This document shows positions 1-14,389 of a stretch of 64,000 nucleotides of DNA, piece after piece; position 1 is the first letter of the stretch, and the number at the start of each line of letters is the position of its first letter. This DNA is from Portunus trituberculatus (Eukaryota > Arthropoda > Malacostraca > Decapoda > Portunidae): assembly GCF_017591435.1 (NCBI RefSeq), contig NC_059297.1, forward strand, positions 5,899,171 to 5,963,170, written 5' to 3'. The notes under the pieces were generated by a model that saw only the letters and a program-made list of their open reading frames with translations, searched no databases and was not told the origin of the DNA. Made by a program: the position numbers and the translations under genes.

Positions 1-31
<31 letters not shown>

Positions 32-352
32 AAGTAGTAGTAGTATAAATAGCTACACTTCAGGAGGAATAAACGAAAAGATAAAGATTAATAATCCTAA
101 TGACCTTTTCCCACACTGGGTAGTGAAAAGTCTACGGTAAGTAACTGTCCCATTTCACAAACTTAGTGGCCAAAATCCCCAGCTTCAGAGTTGTTTTCAT
201 GATTCCAAGAGTAATGTATGAAGTTTACGTTACTTACTGGAATGTTAGGGTATGCAAGGGTTAAGGATGTGTAGGACATAAGCAGGCATGGACGGTGGAT
301 GGAAGGAGTAAGAAGCGAGGCAGAGGTAGACTTGGGAGATCGGTGGATGGGT

Positions 353-403
<51 letters not shown>

Positions 404-2063
404 GGGATCACTATCAGGCGTATTTAAATGGACATGTGTAATTAAGAGAGAGAGAGAGAGAGAGAAAGAGAAAGAGAGATGAGCTACGTAGGTTTGATTG
501 TTATTCCTATATAGTTACCTTTCACCTTAATTTCGGAACAACGACCGTGACTCATGCGAGCGACTCTGAGGAGGAGTTGCGGGGGAACTTCGTAACTTGC
601 TTGTGTTTTGAGGAAGAGGAGGAGGATACTGCAGCGGCTGTTGTAATCTTTAAGAGTGGGTATGTTTTTACTGGGGATAAGCGTGTGTAAGAGCTTGACT
701 AAGAAGGAAGGTTAGGGAGAAGTAGAAGGTCGGGAGTCACGCAGAGGTGGAGGCAGTGTCGTGTTGAGTAAGTTTGGTGATTATATGGCAGTCTTGAATA
801 GGCGTGTCTAGGAGTCTATTTATACATGCTCGTGGTCACGGGTGTTAGGTGACCGTGGTCAATAGCGGAGTTACATGCCGCACTCAAGTTCTCTGTGCCT
901 AGCACCTGCCCTTCAACCTGGCCCTTAACTACTGATGACTCACTAATACTTGCTCATTTGAGTCACTCTGTTCATGGACTTTTAATTTGTCTAAATGAGA
1001 CTGAATGTACTTAGATATCTTAGTTTCTCTATCACTCATTTTTCTATCACAGGTATCTTTTGGGAAAATATACACTTCAATTTCTGTAGTAAATTTGGTT
1101 TAACTATTTCATGGAAAGCCGCAGTAGTCAATGGATTAAAGACCATATCATGAAACACTTTGGCGTGCGTCGGCACATCCACTACATTCACAGGGTTCTT
1201 GACGAAGTGACGACATTTTGAGAGTGTTATTTTATGATTTTAGTGACAGATTAACAAGATTACGTTGTTGTTAGAATAGCAGGAGAAACACACTTGGGAA
1301 CACTGCTCATCAGCTCTATGGCCTTTGCAAATAGTATATACTATTATAAGAAGAGAGATACGGGCGTTTCATAATACGGAACTGAATTCTCTGATCTGAG
1401 AAACTTTTAGTTAAGGCTTTGTAAGGAGACAGCAGATCAAAGGCCTTAATGTTAAGGTAAAACGCAAAGCAAAGAGAGAGTGGGTGCGGAAAGTTACTTT
1501 TGAGCATGAGTGTGCGTGCGAGTGGTCATGATGAGCTGCGCTTGGGAAGGCCGGCGCCACGCAGTCCAGGCAACACTTGCAGCCTGTGAGTCTTTGTGCC
1601 GCAGACACTTTACACACTCAGACGTTTGATACTGACGACTTTTCTGTTCATGTGTGTTTGTTGTCTGGAAGCTGCAATAACACTCATTATTCTTGTGAGC
1701 GTAGAATTTTACCATTAAAACTGTGTTCCTTGTCGGCTGTCGCATCACAGAAAGAGACGACGACAATAATCATATGAGACGATAATTTTAAGCAAATAAA
1801 CTTTCTCAGCTGATTCTGTGACCATAATTCCTAAGTGATCGTTGCTACCCATCTTTAGCTAAAGAGTAACCAAAGGCCACGACACACGAATATATTTGCC
1901 AAAGACGGAGCAGGTTTGAATCAGGTTGAAAATAATGACGGTAATTTTGACCCAGAAATTGTTTTTGGTGTCGTATTTAATGACCGTTTGTAGATTTTTT
2001 TTCTTTCCACCATTGCGTCAGGAAAGGGCCTGCGTGGTCATGGAAGGCCTTACATATGCATAT

Positions 2064-2108
<45 letters not shown>

Positions 2109-2560
2109 TGTTCATGGTCCCACTTACCCACTTACCCGTAGGAAAAAAAAAAATAAACTCCCTCGACGACTTGTAACGTCGTATCGATGAAGACACCCCC
2201 TCCCCCAACGCTCTCTCTCTCTCTCTCTCTCTCAATGGTGAGTTGTGATTCGCCCCACATGTGTCTTCCTTACAATGCCACTTAGATACGTACGTCATCT
2301 GTCACGTATCATCTAGGACGTCACCAGCAGGGTTCATAGGCCCCTGAACAAAGACCGTGCTTCGAAAGTTCGAAGCAAGAGCGATCTTTTACGTCATAAA
2401 CACGCCTTTATCCTCATATTTAAGACTTTCTAAGACAATTTTCCCAGTGCTTACAACACACTTTCCACAATATTCTAAATCCCATTACTTATTATTTTTC
2501 AAGTTATTCCATACATTGTGGCGTTTTGGCTTGTTTGAAGCACCATGTGTGTGGAGCTCA
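1..2560. other. Intergenic sequence, no gene seen
   Basis: Holds a GTA/AGT trinucleotide tract (1-46), (TC)n at 360-400, an (AG)n tract at about 445-478, (AC)n at 2063-2106 and (CT)n at about 2211-2233. Open frames here are short, overlap on both strands and match no family I recognise. Confidence 0.6.
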
Positions 2561-2589
2561 TTCTGAAGTAACGGGGAGAGGATACGTAA

Positions 2590-2880
2590 ATTAATAGACA
2601 GTTAAGGTAACGCAAGTGGGAAAGAAGATGCAAGAAAGAAGGCTTCAGTGGTACGGACATTGTAAGAGAAGAGATGAAGAATGGATTGGTAGAAGGATGA
2701 TGGAGTTACAGGTGGAAGGAGCAAGAGGAAGAGGAAGACCAAGAATATGGGATGACTGTATACGGGATGACTTGAGAGAAGGACCTCAGTGGAGAGGAAG
2801 CATTAGAGAGAGTGGAAAAGGCTGATAAGGAACCGCGACCCCATATAGATATGGGAAAAGCAAGAGATGAAGAAGAATAG
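2590..2880 (+). pseudogene. LINE reverse transcriptase C-terminal fragment
   Basis: The translation contains the ERRLQWYGHCKRRDEEWIG and GRGRPRIWDD blocks, typical of the C-terminal tail of many invertebrate LINE polymerases (LRWFGHVxRRxE... and RGRPKxRWxD...). A frameshift near 2810 moves the tail (ADKEPRPH, then MGKARDEEE and a stop) to another frame. There is no RT core, so this is a 5'-truncated, dead copy just downstream of the GMC gene. Clade not determined. Confidence 0.65.
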
Positions 2881-2968
2881 ACAGTATCATTGCGTAGATT
2901 CTAGTATCAACGAATTAACCACAACGGAGCACAGCACACATATACACCACATATAAGGCAAATTACAC

Positions 2969-2974
2969 TTTATT
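2969..2974 (-). promoter_or_regulatory. polyadenylation signal AATAAA of the GMC gene
   Basis: A minus-strand AATAAA lies about 10 nt after the TAA stop at 2984-2986. If used, the 3' UTR would be only a few tens of bases. That it is the functional signal is inferred from position. Confidence 0.55.
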
Positions 2975-2983
2975 GTCTAGTAA

Positions 2984-5900
2984 TTATAAAATCAAGTCAT
3001 AGTCAACATCAATGTCCCAGTCTTCCTTGATGACATCGGCTGCCTTCTCTGCTATCATGACCGTCGCCGCTGCTGTGCCGCCCGATACAGTGGCCGGCAT
3101 GACGGAGGCGTCCACCACCCTGAGACCCTCCACGCTATGTACTCTGCAGCAGCAGGAGTGCCAGGTGAAATGAAATATGTTAGTCTATGTCCACCTATAA
3201 ATAAGCTGTCGTCCTCATCCAGAAACTTATCTTTTTGAATATCCTTTTGAAGCTCACAAATGACTCGGCGTTGTTTCCTCCACAGCAGTAAAGACCTATA
3301 TCAGATCCTTTCAACACACATCTCTTTAAGGATTAGGAATGTAAGTTTAAAAGCTTCATACCCGTGATACTCACCGCAGGCTGCTGTCCACCACTGCCTG
3401 AGGGTCACTAGAGGGGCCCATCCTGCAGGTGCCAGCTGGGTGCCACAGAGAGGAGGCCATGTGTTGAATGAAGCACTTCCAGTATTCCTGGTCTTCCTCT
3501 TCATCATCATCCTCCTTGTCACTATTCTTCTTGCATCCCGGCACTGGCTGTGAAAGGTAGGAAGTATTTGGTGTCTACTTTCTTGTCTGTATTTATCTAT
3601 TTGTATTTTTTGGTAAATCTTACCAATAGCACTTCTTAATGTATTCTTTTTTCACCCTCCCCAGCCCCAACAGCATTGGGGGACTGGGTAATTGGGGGGT
3701 TTTGGTTGGAGGAAAGCCACATATGAGTGATATAAGGACTTTGAAAAAAATTTTAATGAATTTGACACAGCCATAGTGTAGGCATCCCATCACTTATCTC
3801 TCAGCTGGTGCAGCTTGGGGATGCCCCATAGTCTGAAAAACCTTTGGAAATTTTGCCTTAACCTTGTGTGTGAGGTGTGGGGGGGGGTGAATGGGCATGG
3901 TCTCGGCTCCCAGTAAACACTAGGACACTATTTGAACACAACCACAAACAAATTCTAATCCCTTGGACACTATTCTAACCTAACTTATCCTATCCTTACT
4001 GGAGGTGGAGCTGCAGCACCAAAGATTCCCCACGCTATGACACTATATTCTATCCTAATCAGGTCTAACCAATCAGAAACCTATGCTAACCATGGGGACT
4101 GCACCCTCAACCCTGGACCACCCCACTAGGACACCTACCAGATCTTGAGAGCCTGTATGGTACACACTAGGGCCGTCCCCCCAAATAGAACCACGAGAAA
4201 TGTATTGTACTTCATCACTAAATGTTACTGCTTTGTTATGAGGTGCTATTTGTAAGATTATCCATATTTTCAAATGATTGAGTCAATTTTGAGATGAGAA
4301 ATGTTCTTACACTTACATAGCAATTCTTGAAGTCTTTTTCACAAGCATTCAACACACATTGCTATTATTAGTCTTTATTTCAGCTTGTCATGCAAATAAC
4401 CCTTGGGATAATGAACCTTAATGTTGCAGAAAATGTATACAATCCTGTTAGTCAATCACACAATTCTCACATTCAAGAAGCTCTGTAAGTCAAGTTTGTA
4501 ACATCCTGTTTTTACTTCAGTTAGTCATGCATATAATTTTGAAGTCCATCACACAAGTATTTAATAAACTCTTGATCATTGAAACATTTGAAAGTAGCTA
4601 ACTATGATTTGAGTCTTGTGTGGGTGCAGACACACTGGGCATGGCTTATATGTGTGGTAGGCAGTGATAACTCTTATCCCTTTGCTTATTCTTTTGTCTT
4701 CATGCCATTCAGAACTGGTACTAGATAAATATTCATTACTGAATTCCTTGCCTTTTATAATGACCCAAATTTAGTTGAAAACTTCACTGAATTAAAAGTT
4801 GCATATAGTTAAACTTTGGATATTGTAATGTGGTTTGTATTTTGAAGGTATAAAAGTATGAGAGAAGTGACACAAGAGGAACTTGTCAGGCATGAAGAAA
4901 TAAACGAAAGAGTAAGAAGAGAGAGAGAGAGAGAGAGAAGTTCATGTACTTACTTGCCTTTTCTTTATAATAACACAATGCATGATACTTACTTTGTCAT
5001 GGAATTTTGCTCCAAGATTCTTGAGGGCATCAGTGTTGGCTAACTTGAAGGCAAGCTGTATTCCTGATGGGAGACACAAAACATGCACAGAAAGCGTCAG
5101 GAAACATAGTAGTATCCTCAGGCTTTTTTTTTTCCAGTGACATAAATGTAAGGTACCCCACTCACCCTTGACGAGTGTGTGGAGGTCATCAGGATGGCTG
5201 AGGAACTGAGGGTCAATGACTGGAGGATCCCTAGGATCAGTGGAGAGGAGACTGATGGTTCCTGTACTCTTTGGGTGAAGCATAGACACCAGCATGGTAA
5301 AGCCTGCCTTGCCCAGCACACTCCCATAATACTCTTGGTATATCTGTCAGATAACATATTGTGATGTCATTGAATTAATTCTTTAACATTTTTCAGGCTG
5401 AGATTCATTACTATAAAGATGAAGTTGAGAACCAGCTTAGTAAAACCTGTCAACCTCATTACACTCATATGATGCTTATGGTAGATTTGTCAGCACATTA
5501 TAGTCTAAGGAATCCATTCTTTAGCATTTCTGATGCTGATGGTTCCTATATTAGTTTGATTTTTTATCTCAGTTGCTTTCAGTAGATTGTAGACTCTCAT
5601 GGAAGTTACTCAGAGATGTTTGCAGGATTTTACTGGTAGTTTGATAAATATTCTTTACCTTCAAGAACCTCAAGGAGAAATTACTAGTGTTATAAGTCTG
5701 GTGGTAGTTCAACAAGGATTCTCTATGTTAAAAGAATCTCAAATGGAAATGGTTCATGTTTTCATAATTCTAGTAATAATTAACAAGAATTCACACCTTC
5801 AACATACTCCAAAATAGGTTGATGATATATTGAAGTGTTTTTAGTGTTTTCTTAATTCCAGTGAAAGTTTATATGTGATGCATTATGTGTGATATAGTTT

Positions 5901-8900
5901 TTTTTTTATCTACCATATATAATGAATAATGAATGGCAGCTTGTAAAGTTTTCCATTGATCTTACCTGCTTGTCCATCCTGTAGGTGTAAGGTGTGGGGA
6001 GGCCTTGGTCCATGTGGAAGGAGACTGGACTAAAGAGGATACCAATGCCTGACTGATTCTTGCCCTCCTCCACCTCCACCCTAGCTATGCTGCACTGTGT
6101 TGGGGGTGCTGAGAAGGGCCCTGCACCATGGACCACACATTGGATTAGTAATAATTATCAGTATTCATTTCCATCATTATCCTTAACATTAAGAACTTTC
6201 ACTAAAGATTCTTGCAGCTTTCCTTTTGCTATATTTCTAATAGTGCTTAAGAGAAGATTGGACAAACATATAATTGAGGAAATAGATAAGCATGTTTTAT
6301 ACAGACTGCCACATTTACAGCCGATGGATTCCTGCAGCTTCATTTATTTTATTTTATTATATTCTAATTTTCAAGTGCGAGGGATAAAAGTACATCCAGA
6401 TTTTATGGAGAAATGAGATGGACACAGAAGTGGTGCTTGGGACTCACCTGCCCTGTGGCGTACATATTGGTGCATTGCTGTAGTGTTGAACAAAGGACTA
6501 GAGTGGGGAGGAGGGCCAGGCAGGGTCCACACCAGCCCATATACACCCAGGTGGTCCCACAGGTTCTGGCCCACACCAGCCAGGTTTGCTACCACATCAA
6601 TCTATGCAAGCAAAAGTAAAAGCATCATGTTCTTAGCTTCTAGAAGATACAAAACCTAAAAGATACAAGCTCAAAGAGTATAGAGAACAAAATAATAGCA
6701 TTGGTCATATCATAGCATAATGCAGGAGTTCACACTTTACAGCTAAAGCAGTCTTGTTAATGCAGTTTTTCTCCATGCACAGCATTAAGCCATGTCTTGT
6801 GCATTCCCTTGTAAGTGATAAAGGAGTCTTTCAATTTTAAAAGTGTTAGGGGAGGTGTTTCTATGCACATGTGAACAGTTGCATTAGCAGCATAGCCTCT
6901 TTACATTGTAAATAATACAAATGAATCCTGATTAAAAATATTTGAATTATGAGACGTATCTTGTATCAGATTAGATTTATCGGATACATTACAGCTTTGT
7001 ATAAGTAATGGATATAAGACATCTGATACTGACTCACTGCCCAATATCAAGGTCATTTAAGGCCAAAAGATCTTTGTTGAACAGATTTTGTCTTTTATGT
7101 TCTTTAAGACACATGGATTATTTAATTATTTTGCCCTTTATGTGGATAATGATAAAGTACAGACCAGTATCCCTTGACAGCAACACTGGTGCTATTGCAT
7201 CACTTTACAAAGCAAAGAACCCACTGAATGACATTACACAAAACACAGACTAAGTGTGAGAACTGTCAGGCACTGTGTTTCCCACCTCACAAGACAGTAC
7301 CACCTAACAGGCCTCACAAAACTCCTACTCTGAAATATATAAACATCCATTGAGAATTTTCAGGGGAGGATCTTCACCTTGTGGTCCTTGAGGTGTTGCT
7401 GGGGGCCCACACCAGACATCAACAACAACTTTGGAGTGGCCACAACCCCGGCACTCAGCACCACCTCACGCTCAGCTGTCACTTGGAAGGTCTGCACCAA
7501 AGAGGAAGCCAGAGAGGTAAGTACCAGAGTCTCCCATGAATAAGGAGAAGCATCCCTACAGTGCCCTGAAATACTTGTGTTTATAGTTTAAACCATAGAA
7601 TATGTATCTTAAACTTATTAATTGTATTTGATAATTGATTTGCAAATATTACATAATATTTTGAAATAAAAAATACAGTGCACTGTGAAATGAAAGGAGT
7701 CAAAACATATAACAAACTTTTACTTAGTCAGCCTTCTTGTGTGCTGTCTTACACAGATAGACTCATAAGCAATAATGGGAAACTTGATGGTGGATTAATT
7801 TGAATTTTATACAAGACTTTGGTGTGTTATTATGCTACAGGAAATAACCCCAAAAGTAACCCATCTGCCTATGTGTGCATGTGTGTGTTCGTGTTCATGT
7901 TTGTGTTCCTTAGGTTGCCTGCACATACTGATTGACAGAAGACTAAATGGTGGCTGAATATGAACTTGACATGGTTAGCTTAGATTAAAGAAAAGAATTA
8001 CCTTTGTCACTCACCTTCCCTTCATACTCAAACAGGACTCCAGTGGCCTTTTTTCCCTTGAACAAGACCTGTGTGGGAGCAAATTGTTACTTAGATGCAT
8101 ATTGTATTTCAACGTGCCTTATTTGCGTTAAGGGCATTTCTTCAAGACAGAGTTAATTAAGATTGATAAAGTATTAGTAAGTTACAGATGTAGAAGTCAT
8201 GGAAAGTGAAGAGATATTAATAGACTGCAGATGTTATAGTTGAAGAATTTGAGTAGGGTAACATAAGACTTATATCCAGCCAATGACACAAAATAGACAG
8301 GTGAAAGGTAGTACATCTAATAGAGGTAAGAGGAGAGCAGGGCATTCATAGCAAGTAGTGTTTACCTTGGTGACAGTGGAGCTATGAAGGATGTGTAGAT
8401 TTGACCAGGACAAGGCTGGTTGGAGGTATGACCCAGCAGTAGATGACCTCACACCTTTCCTTATGTTATAATGAGGCCTGGAGAATCCTGATTTGGAATA
8501 GTTATAACTTATACTTGCTATTATATATTCACCTTCTGTTCCGCTTACATGCAGTTTCATTACATTGAGATTGAAGGTGTTGATATGACAATGTGTTTTT
8601 TGGAGAAGAGAAAAAGGTACATTTGTGAGAGGTGTAGGTAGAAGTAGAATGTTAGAGCAAAGAAGGAGGAAGTGTCTAGATTGGTACTATTAGGTAGAGG
8701 TCAACCTATGGATGAACTTGGTTGTGCTGTGCCCTCTTTGTTCATTATTAGAAAAAAAAAAAAAAGGTAAGCTATTAGAAGGCATTTGGCAGATCCTACA
8801 TTAAACTTGCATATGTATTACAAATTTATTTAATCTTCTTTAAAAGTTGCCTAAAAACTCTTCACTAACATCTCGATTAATGAACCATGTTTTAGAACCA

Positions 8901-11900
8901 ATTCCTTCTTATGTATATTAAAATTTAACTTTTGTAAGCTTAAACTCATTATTGCATCAGTTGTCCTGTATACTGTGAGGTCTTTGTATTTACCCATCTG
9001 GTACGGGCCATTTAGATCCAGTGTGTCATAGCCAAGCTCTTCCCCAGCCCTCAGGAAGGCATCCGATAAATGCCCTTCACTGGGGTCTGGGCTAACTGCC
9101 ATGGGTCCTCCTCTGCCATGATAAGTCTCTGGGGATATAGATTTTAACAGAGTAAATGTTCATCATGGGACTGAGAGTGTGATTGATGTGTGTATGAGTG
9201 TGAAGTGCTTGTCTGGAATGGAGAAAGACATTAGTACAGTAAATGCCTTCTAAGAGTGTGACTGGTGTTTGTTTGTATGAGTGTGATGCTTTGTCTGGGT
9301 CACCCTGTGTAGGACTACCCACATGGCATATAGACAGACAGATAGATAGAAATGCTTGATATCTGTTTAAGGAGTAGCCCAGTTTGTTATATTTGAACTT
9401 TTTTTTTCATCCAGTGATCATTAAAGTCTTTTAGCAAAAATTGTGTTTAGTGAATGTTAGGAAAATTCAAATAGCTGCTGTTTGAATCTGTCATAACCCA
9501 AGCAACACCAAGAGATGATAATATATGAAAGAAGAATTAAGGGAGGAAGAACACAAACATGAAAGCAATTAGAAAGATTATAGGCAGCAACAGAGAAGCA
9601 TAACATAAATGTACATATTATTGAGTGTCTTCATTTATGTAACAGCCTGAGTTTGCTAAAAGAGACTTCACTGTATTATTCATCAGATAGAGCAAATTTC
9701 CAGACATCTGGAAATATAAGGTCTCCCTTCAAATAGTCCATCAAGTTATGAATTTACTGATTTTAATCGTTTCAAAAATCATCTAGCATTTTCCTCACCT
9801 GTCTCCCCTAGATGACCTCCCAGGTAGTCCTCCGCCTTCCTGAAGTAGTAGAGGATGCTGTCATAGTCCCAGCCAGAGTTGCCGAGGGTCTCCCAGTTGT
9901 CATAGTCACGAGGGTCACCACGAGAGTACACCATTCCTCCCATGGTGGAGGTGCCGCCCACCACACGAGCCATGGGAAGGGGTGCTTGCTGCTCACCATA
10001 TCAGGGTAAGTGTTAGTGCATTAAGTTGCCCTGTGCATGTCAATTAACCTTCTGCAGTCTCCATGTTTTCTTGTATGCTTGTTGTATATCTGTGTGATCA
10101 AACTTGTCATAGGAGGTAAGAGAGCTGTAACTCTTGAAAGGTTTGGTGCACTAGAGAATCACAGATATGTTTATTCAAATTCTCAAAGGGAGTTTTTCTT
10201 ATTAACATTGCAGAATCTTTGTTGAAATATCACTAAAAGCACCTCCTAATAACTTCCACAAAAGCATTTTTAGTGCAAAAGCTTGACTAACATACCACTA
10301 AAAATATGCAGGCACCCTAGTAACTCCCAGCAGAATCTATATCAAACTATCACTGGAAATCCTGAAAACATCCCTGAATACTAAACATCATTATTTTGTG
10401 TCTTGTTTAGGAGACTAGCATGTTGATGGACTAGTTTTTCAGAGGGTATACATTATATGATTGATGTTCATTGGATAGTTTATACATTAACCGTCTGCTT
10501 CCATGTGTTTAACTGTAATATAATGGTATGTTTTCATGTGTTTCAATGTAACTAACACAACATACCTTACCTGATTCACAAAGTTGCCGAGGCTGTGCTG
10601 CTGTGGTTCAGTGATGTAATTCCATGTGTTACTTGTGTTTAAAAAGCCAAGTGATGCCAAGCCAGGTGCATAAGTCTCAGGAGAAGGCACTCCTCCAGCC
10701 TCCAGCACCAAGACCCTGAACCATGGCACCTCAGCCAGCCGGCCTGCAACCACACTGCCTGCTGTCCCTGCACCAACTGAAGGAGGCATAATGATTGTTC
10801 AGGTAAGGCTCCTAGTGCTACAACATTGCTGTAGTGACTCAAGACATGTAATTACATATCAGATTCAGCACTCTTTAGGTGTTATCTAAGTTGCTGCATT
10901 TTTATTTCCATGTCAGGGGATCAGGTAAGACCTCTAGAGATTAAATACAGTATTGTTATAATGACTCAAGGTATACAGGGATCTCAAAATGATCTTAGAA
11001 CTAAGTAATGTTATGATGGCAATGCTTAAGATTCTGTACCTCCATGTCTACCAAAAATATAATGTTGTAATGGCTCAGGATATAGAGGACTCACAAAATT
11101 ATCATTGAAAAAAGCAGTTTATGGGTGGCAGTGTCTAAGATGTACTTTCACTCCATGTCAGTGGATCAGGTAAAGCTTCCAGTGATTATAATGACTTAAA
11201 TATTCAGGCCCCCAAAAGTATCATTGGAACCTGTAATCTTTTTGATGCTGTACTTTTTAACTCTATCACAGAGTCATTTCCCAGTGAGGAGATCTCATGG
11301 TGTATATTTCCATCTTCAGAATAATTTATCTGTTTCTTTGTTGTGCTTCAAAAATTGCAGGATTTTGTTGTGTAATGCAGAGGAGTGTGATATGGTAATG
11401 TGACTGGAGACAGTAAGAAATACAAGTTCTTGATATCTCTGACATTTTTTATGTTGTCCTCTGAGAATCCTTACAAGGCTGTTTGTGGTTAATAAACTGT
11501 TTAGCATACAGTTAGAGAAATAGGATAGCATAGTGGATAAGGTGGTGAGCATGGGATCGGACAGACGTCCACGCGTAGGTTCGAATCCCACCACATACAG
11601 CCTCAAAACACTTTGCCATTTGTCGAGTGGTTTAAAGTTACCTACATATCACCATGATATCCAGGTTCTAGGTGGTTACACTCAAGATGAGCTTGGGCGG
11701 TGATATGGGCCCTAATATGGGTACCACTATAAATAAAACTGCCTGCGCCACTAATGGTCGGAAGCTGAACAGCGCTTCCCATACACTCTTCAAGTGTGCC
11801 TACAGGCGCTATAAGCCTTACCGTAAAAAAAATAATAAATGAAAAAAATAGATGGTGAAAGAGAAGGAAGTAAAAGAAAGACACTGAAATAATGAGAATA

Positions 11901-11980
11901 ATAAACACTGCGAAGGAGAAAGTACAGGAAGGAAACGGTGAAATAAGCAGAATAGCAGACATAGATGGAGGAGAAGGAAG

Positions 11981-12020
<40 letters not shown>

Positions 12021-12299
12021 AAACTGTGTAACCAAACGAACAGGTAAATAAAGAAGAAAGAGTAAAATAGAAAAGAGAGCAAAAACAGAGGAAGAGGAGG
12101 AGAAGTCATAAGAAAAGAAACAGAGAGCTTGTCACAGAGACTTACCTATAATGAAGTCATATTGGCTGTAGAACTCTTGAGGTCTATCATAGCTCAAAGC
12201 TGCCTCCTTCACCATAGTGTGTAGGACAGCTTGAAGTAGGGGCAGCATGGAGCCCACAAGTACTCTGGATGAGATGGCTTGCAGCACACTAGATGACAT
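2984..12299 (-). CDS. GMC oxidoreductase, glucose dehydrogenase (FAD, quinone)-like, 13 exons
   Basis: Exons in transcript order: 12299-12146, 10776-10571, 9988-9799, 9128-8994, 8487-8366, 8068-8015, 7491-7378, 6601-6448, 6120-5966, 5343-5166, 5063-4993, 3547-3375, 3143-2984. All introns are GT-AG and phases join exactly, giving 621 aa, normal for animal GMC enzymes. These FAD enzymes oxidise alcohols or sugars. Visible: a hydrophobic N-terminal stretch (about residues 4-29, possible signal or anchor), Rossmann motif VGAGTAGS at 52-59, LEAGG at 76-80, first GMC signature region 128-144 (GGTSTMGG), second signature TPKLLLMSGVGP at 306-317, and catalytic His547 in HPAGTCRMG. Oddities: Gly137 stands where the family usually has Asn, and the C-terminal SGNTN-type motif reads SGGTA at 589-593, so the usual catalytic Asn/His position is lost. 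The start follows an (AC)n tract; the exon 3 acceptor at 9989 has a weak pyrimidine tract. Family is certain; substrate unknown. Confidence 0.9.
11523..11832 (+). mobile_element. tRNA-derived SINE, family A, copy 1
   Basis: A roughly 310-bp unit with a pol III A box-like AGCATAGTGGATAAGG, a B box GGTTCGAATCCC and an A-rich 3' end after TTACCG. It is nearly co-linear with the copy at 23814-24135. It lies in intron 1 of the GMC gene, antisense to it. Confidence 0.75.
11980..12019. repeat. (GA)n microsatellite in GMC intron 1
   Basis: Dinucleotide tract between the SINE and the first coding exon. Confidence 0.9.
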
Positions 12300-12300
12300 G

Positions 12301-12375
<75 letters not shown>
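12300..12375. repeat. Compound (GT)n-(GA)n microsatellite upstream of the GMC start codon
   Basis: The tract abuts the predicted ATG (12299-12297). On the minus strand the transcript would read (CT)n-(AC)n directly into the start codon, so length changes would alter the 5' leader. Confidence 0.9.
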
Positions 12376-12378
<3 letters not shown>

Positions 12379-12399
12379 CTATACCTATGACAGTCAAAG

Positions 12400-12984
12400 G
12401 ACAGAAAAAGAAAACACTAGAAATATATTACCAGATGAGAAAATTTTTAGAAGAAAATGAGTTAAGTACATACATACATTAGTTTCAAGAGGAGAATATA
12501 CATGAATGTTTTAACTGATGATGGCTAATAGTATGTTTGATATGATCAGATGCTTTCTATAGATCAACAGCACTTTTGCCATGTACTTTTCTTAATTTCT
12601 GATTGTAACATTTAAACCATTTAGTTGGTATATATAAACTTGAGTTACATTGTTCTTTCTGTTGTTCATGTCACTGAGTGTTTCTAGTGGCATTTAATGG
12701 GTGTTTAACATCTATAGTTTTACTTTCAACACTTACCCTCTAGTTTTGGATAATTTTTTCTTTTCTTATTTCTTTAGAGACTGGGACATCATTGGGGCAA
12801 CTTTTTTCTCTTTCTTACTCTGTGCCAGTCTCCCTCTTACATAAAGTTTTGTGTAAGTATTGTGTTGTAGGTGACACAGGGGTTACTCAGTAGGCACACA
12901 CCACTCACACCACTCTCTAGATGTTTGACTGGGAGGGAAAGAAGGAAAGGCAGTGGTGTGTGCATTGCAAACCCAGTCAAGCAA

Positions 12985-13043
<59 letters not shown>

Positions 13044-13184
13044 CCATCTTTTTACAAGCACTCTAATTTGTAATTGCTTTACTTTTCTAAGTTTATTATT
13101 CTATTAATTAGCATTATCTGATAGCAAACCGTTTATCTCTTCGGAATTTCTTATTCATGTATTTGGCTTTAATCTATCCATCTT

Positions 13185-13247
<63 letters not shown>

Positions 13248-13581
13248 CGTGCCATCCGTTTTCTTTCCCTCGGCAGCATCCAACAAGCATGAGATTGCGA
13301 ATGACAGGAAGTAGAAAGCAGGCTTGGGTATCTTGATTGATAAGCATTTGGCAGCTAGCGGAGTAGAAAGGCGACCAGGGACGAGTAGAGGTAAACCCAG
13401 CATCATATATATATATAGCAACTAATGCTCAGATAAAAGTTACTTCAAGATTCTTATGATGAATTGTCACTCGGGAATGGTGATTTTGTTCAGTGGAGAG
13501 AGAGAGAGAGAGAGAGACAGTATTTCCCACTTTCCATTTCCCTCCAGGCTATATATCGAAGCAAGTCATGTTACATATATT

Positions 13582-13634
<53 letters not shown>

Positions 13635-13809
13635 GCGTGCAAGAAAGCAAAAGGATGTCATCATGATACCATGTGACCCGGCCTCATCAGCTTTCCTCTC
13701 CCGCCCTCTTTCTTTCCTTTCTCTCTCGTTCGTTTGTTATTCCTTCCGCATTCCTGACCACGGGAGAGATCAAGTTTCATATCTTACTATCGAACATCAC
13801 TAGATCTTG

Positions 13810-13868
<59 letters not shown>

Positions 13869-14003
13869 ATAAAGATCGAGCTTTCCTCTCTCCTTCATCC
13901 TCTTTTACCGTCTGCTCTTTCCTCGCGAGTTTCATCTTACAATCTTTTTTTTTTTTTTTTTTTACGTGATTGGTGTGTTGGCCGACGTATCTATTTGGCT
14001 TTC

Positions 14004-14050
<47 letters not shown>

Positions 14051-14357
14051 CTTGTTCTTGTTCGCGCTTTCCACAGTGTGTGTGTGTGTGTGTGTGTGTG
14101 GTGAATTTCATTTCACCACGTAAGCTTTCTCACTGCATGTAGGTATGAGTGCCTTTCGTCTCTTTTTTCGTCTTCTCTCGTTCGATCTTCTGCTGCTTTT
14201 GTGTGTAGGGGTTTCTTGTCGACCTATTTATTAAGTGCGTGTTATCTATCGTGCGTTCATTCATCACACATCTATCATATGTTTTCTGTTGATATATGTT
14301 ATGAAACTTCATACTTGTAAAGAAAAAAAAGTATTGGATTATTAGATGCAGTAGGCT

Positions 14358-14389
<32 letters not shown>

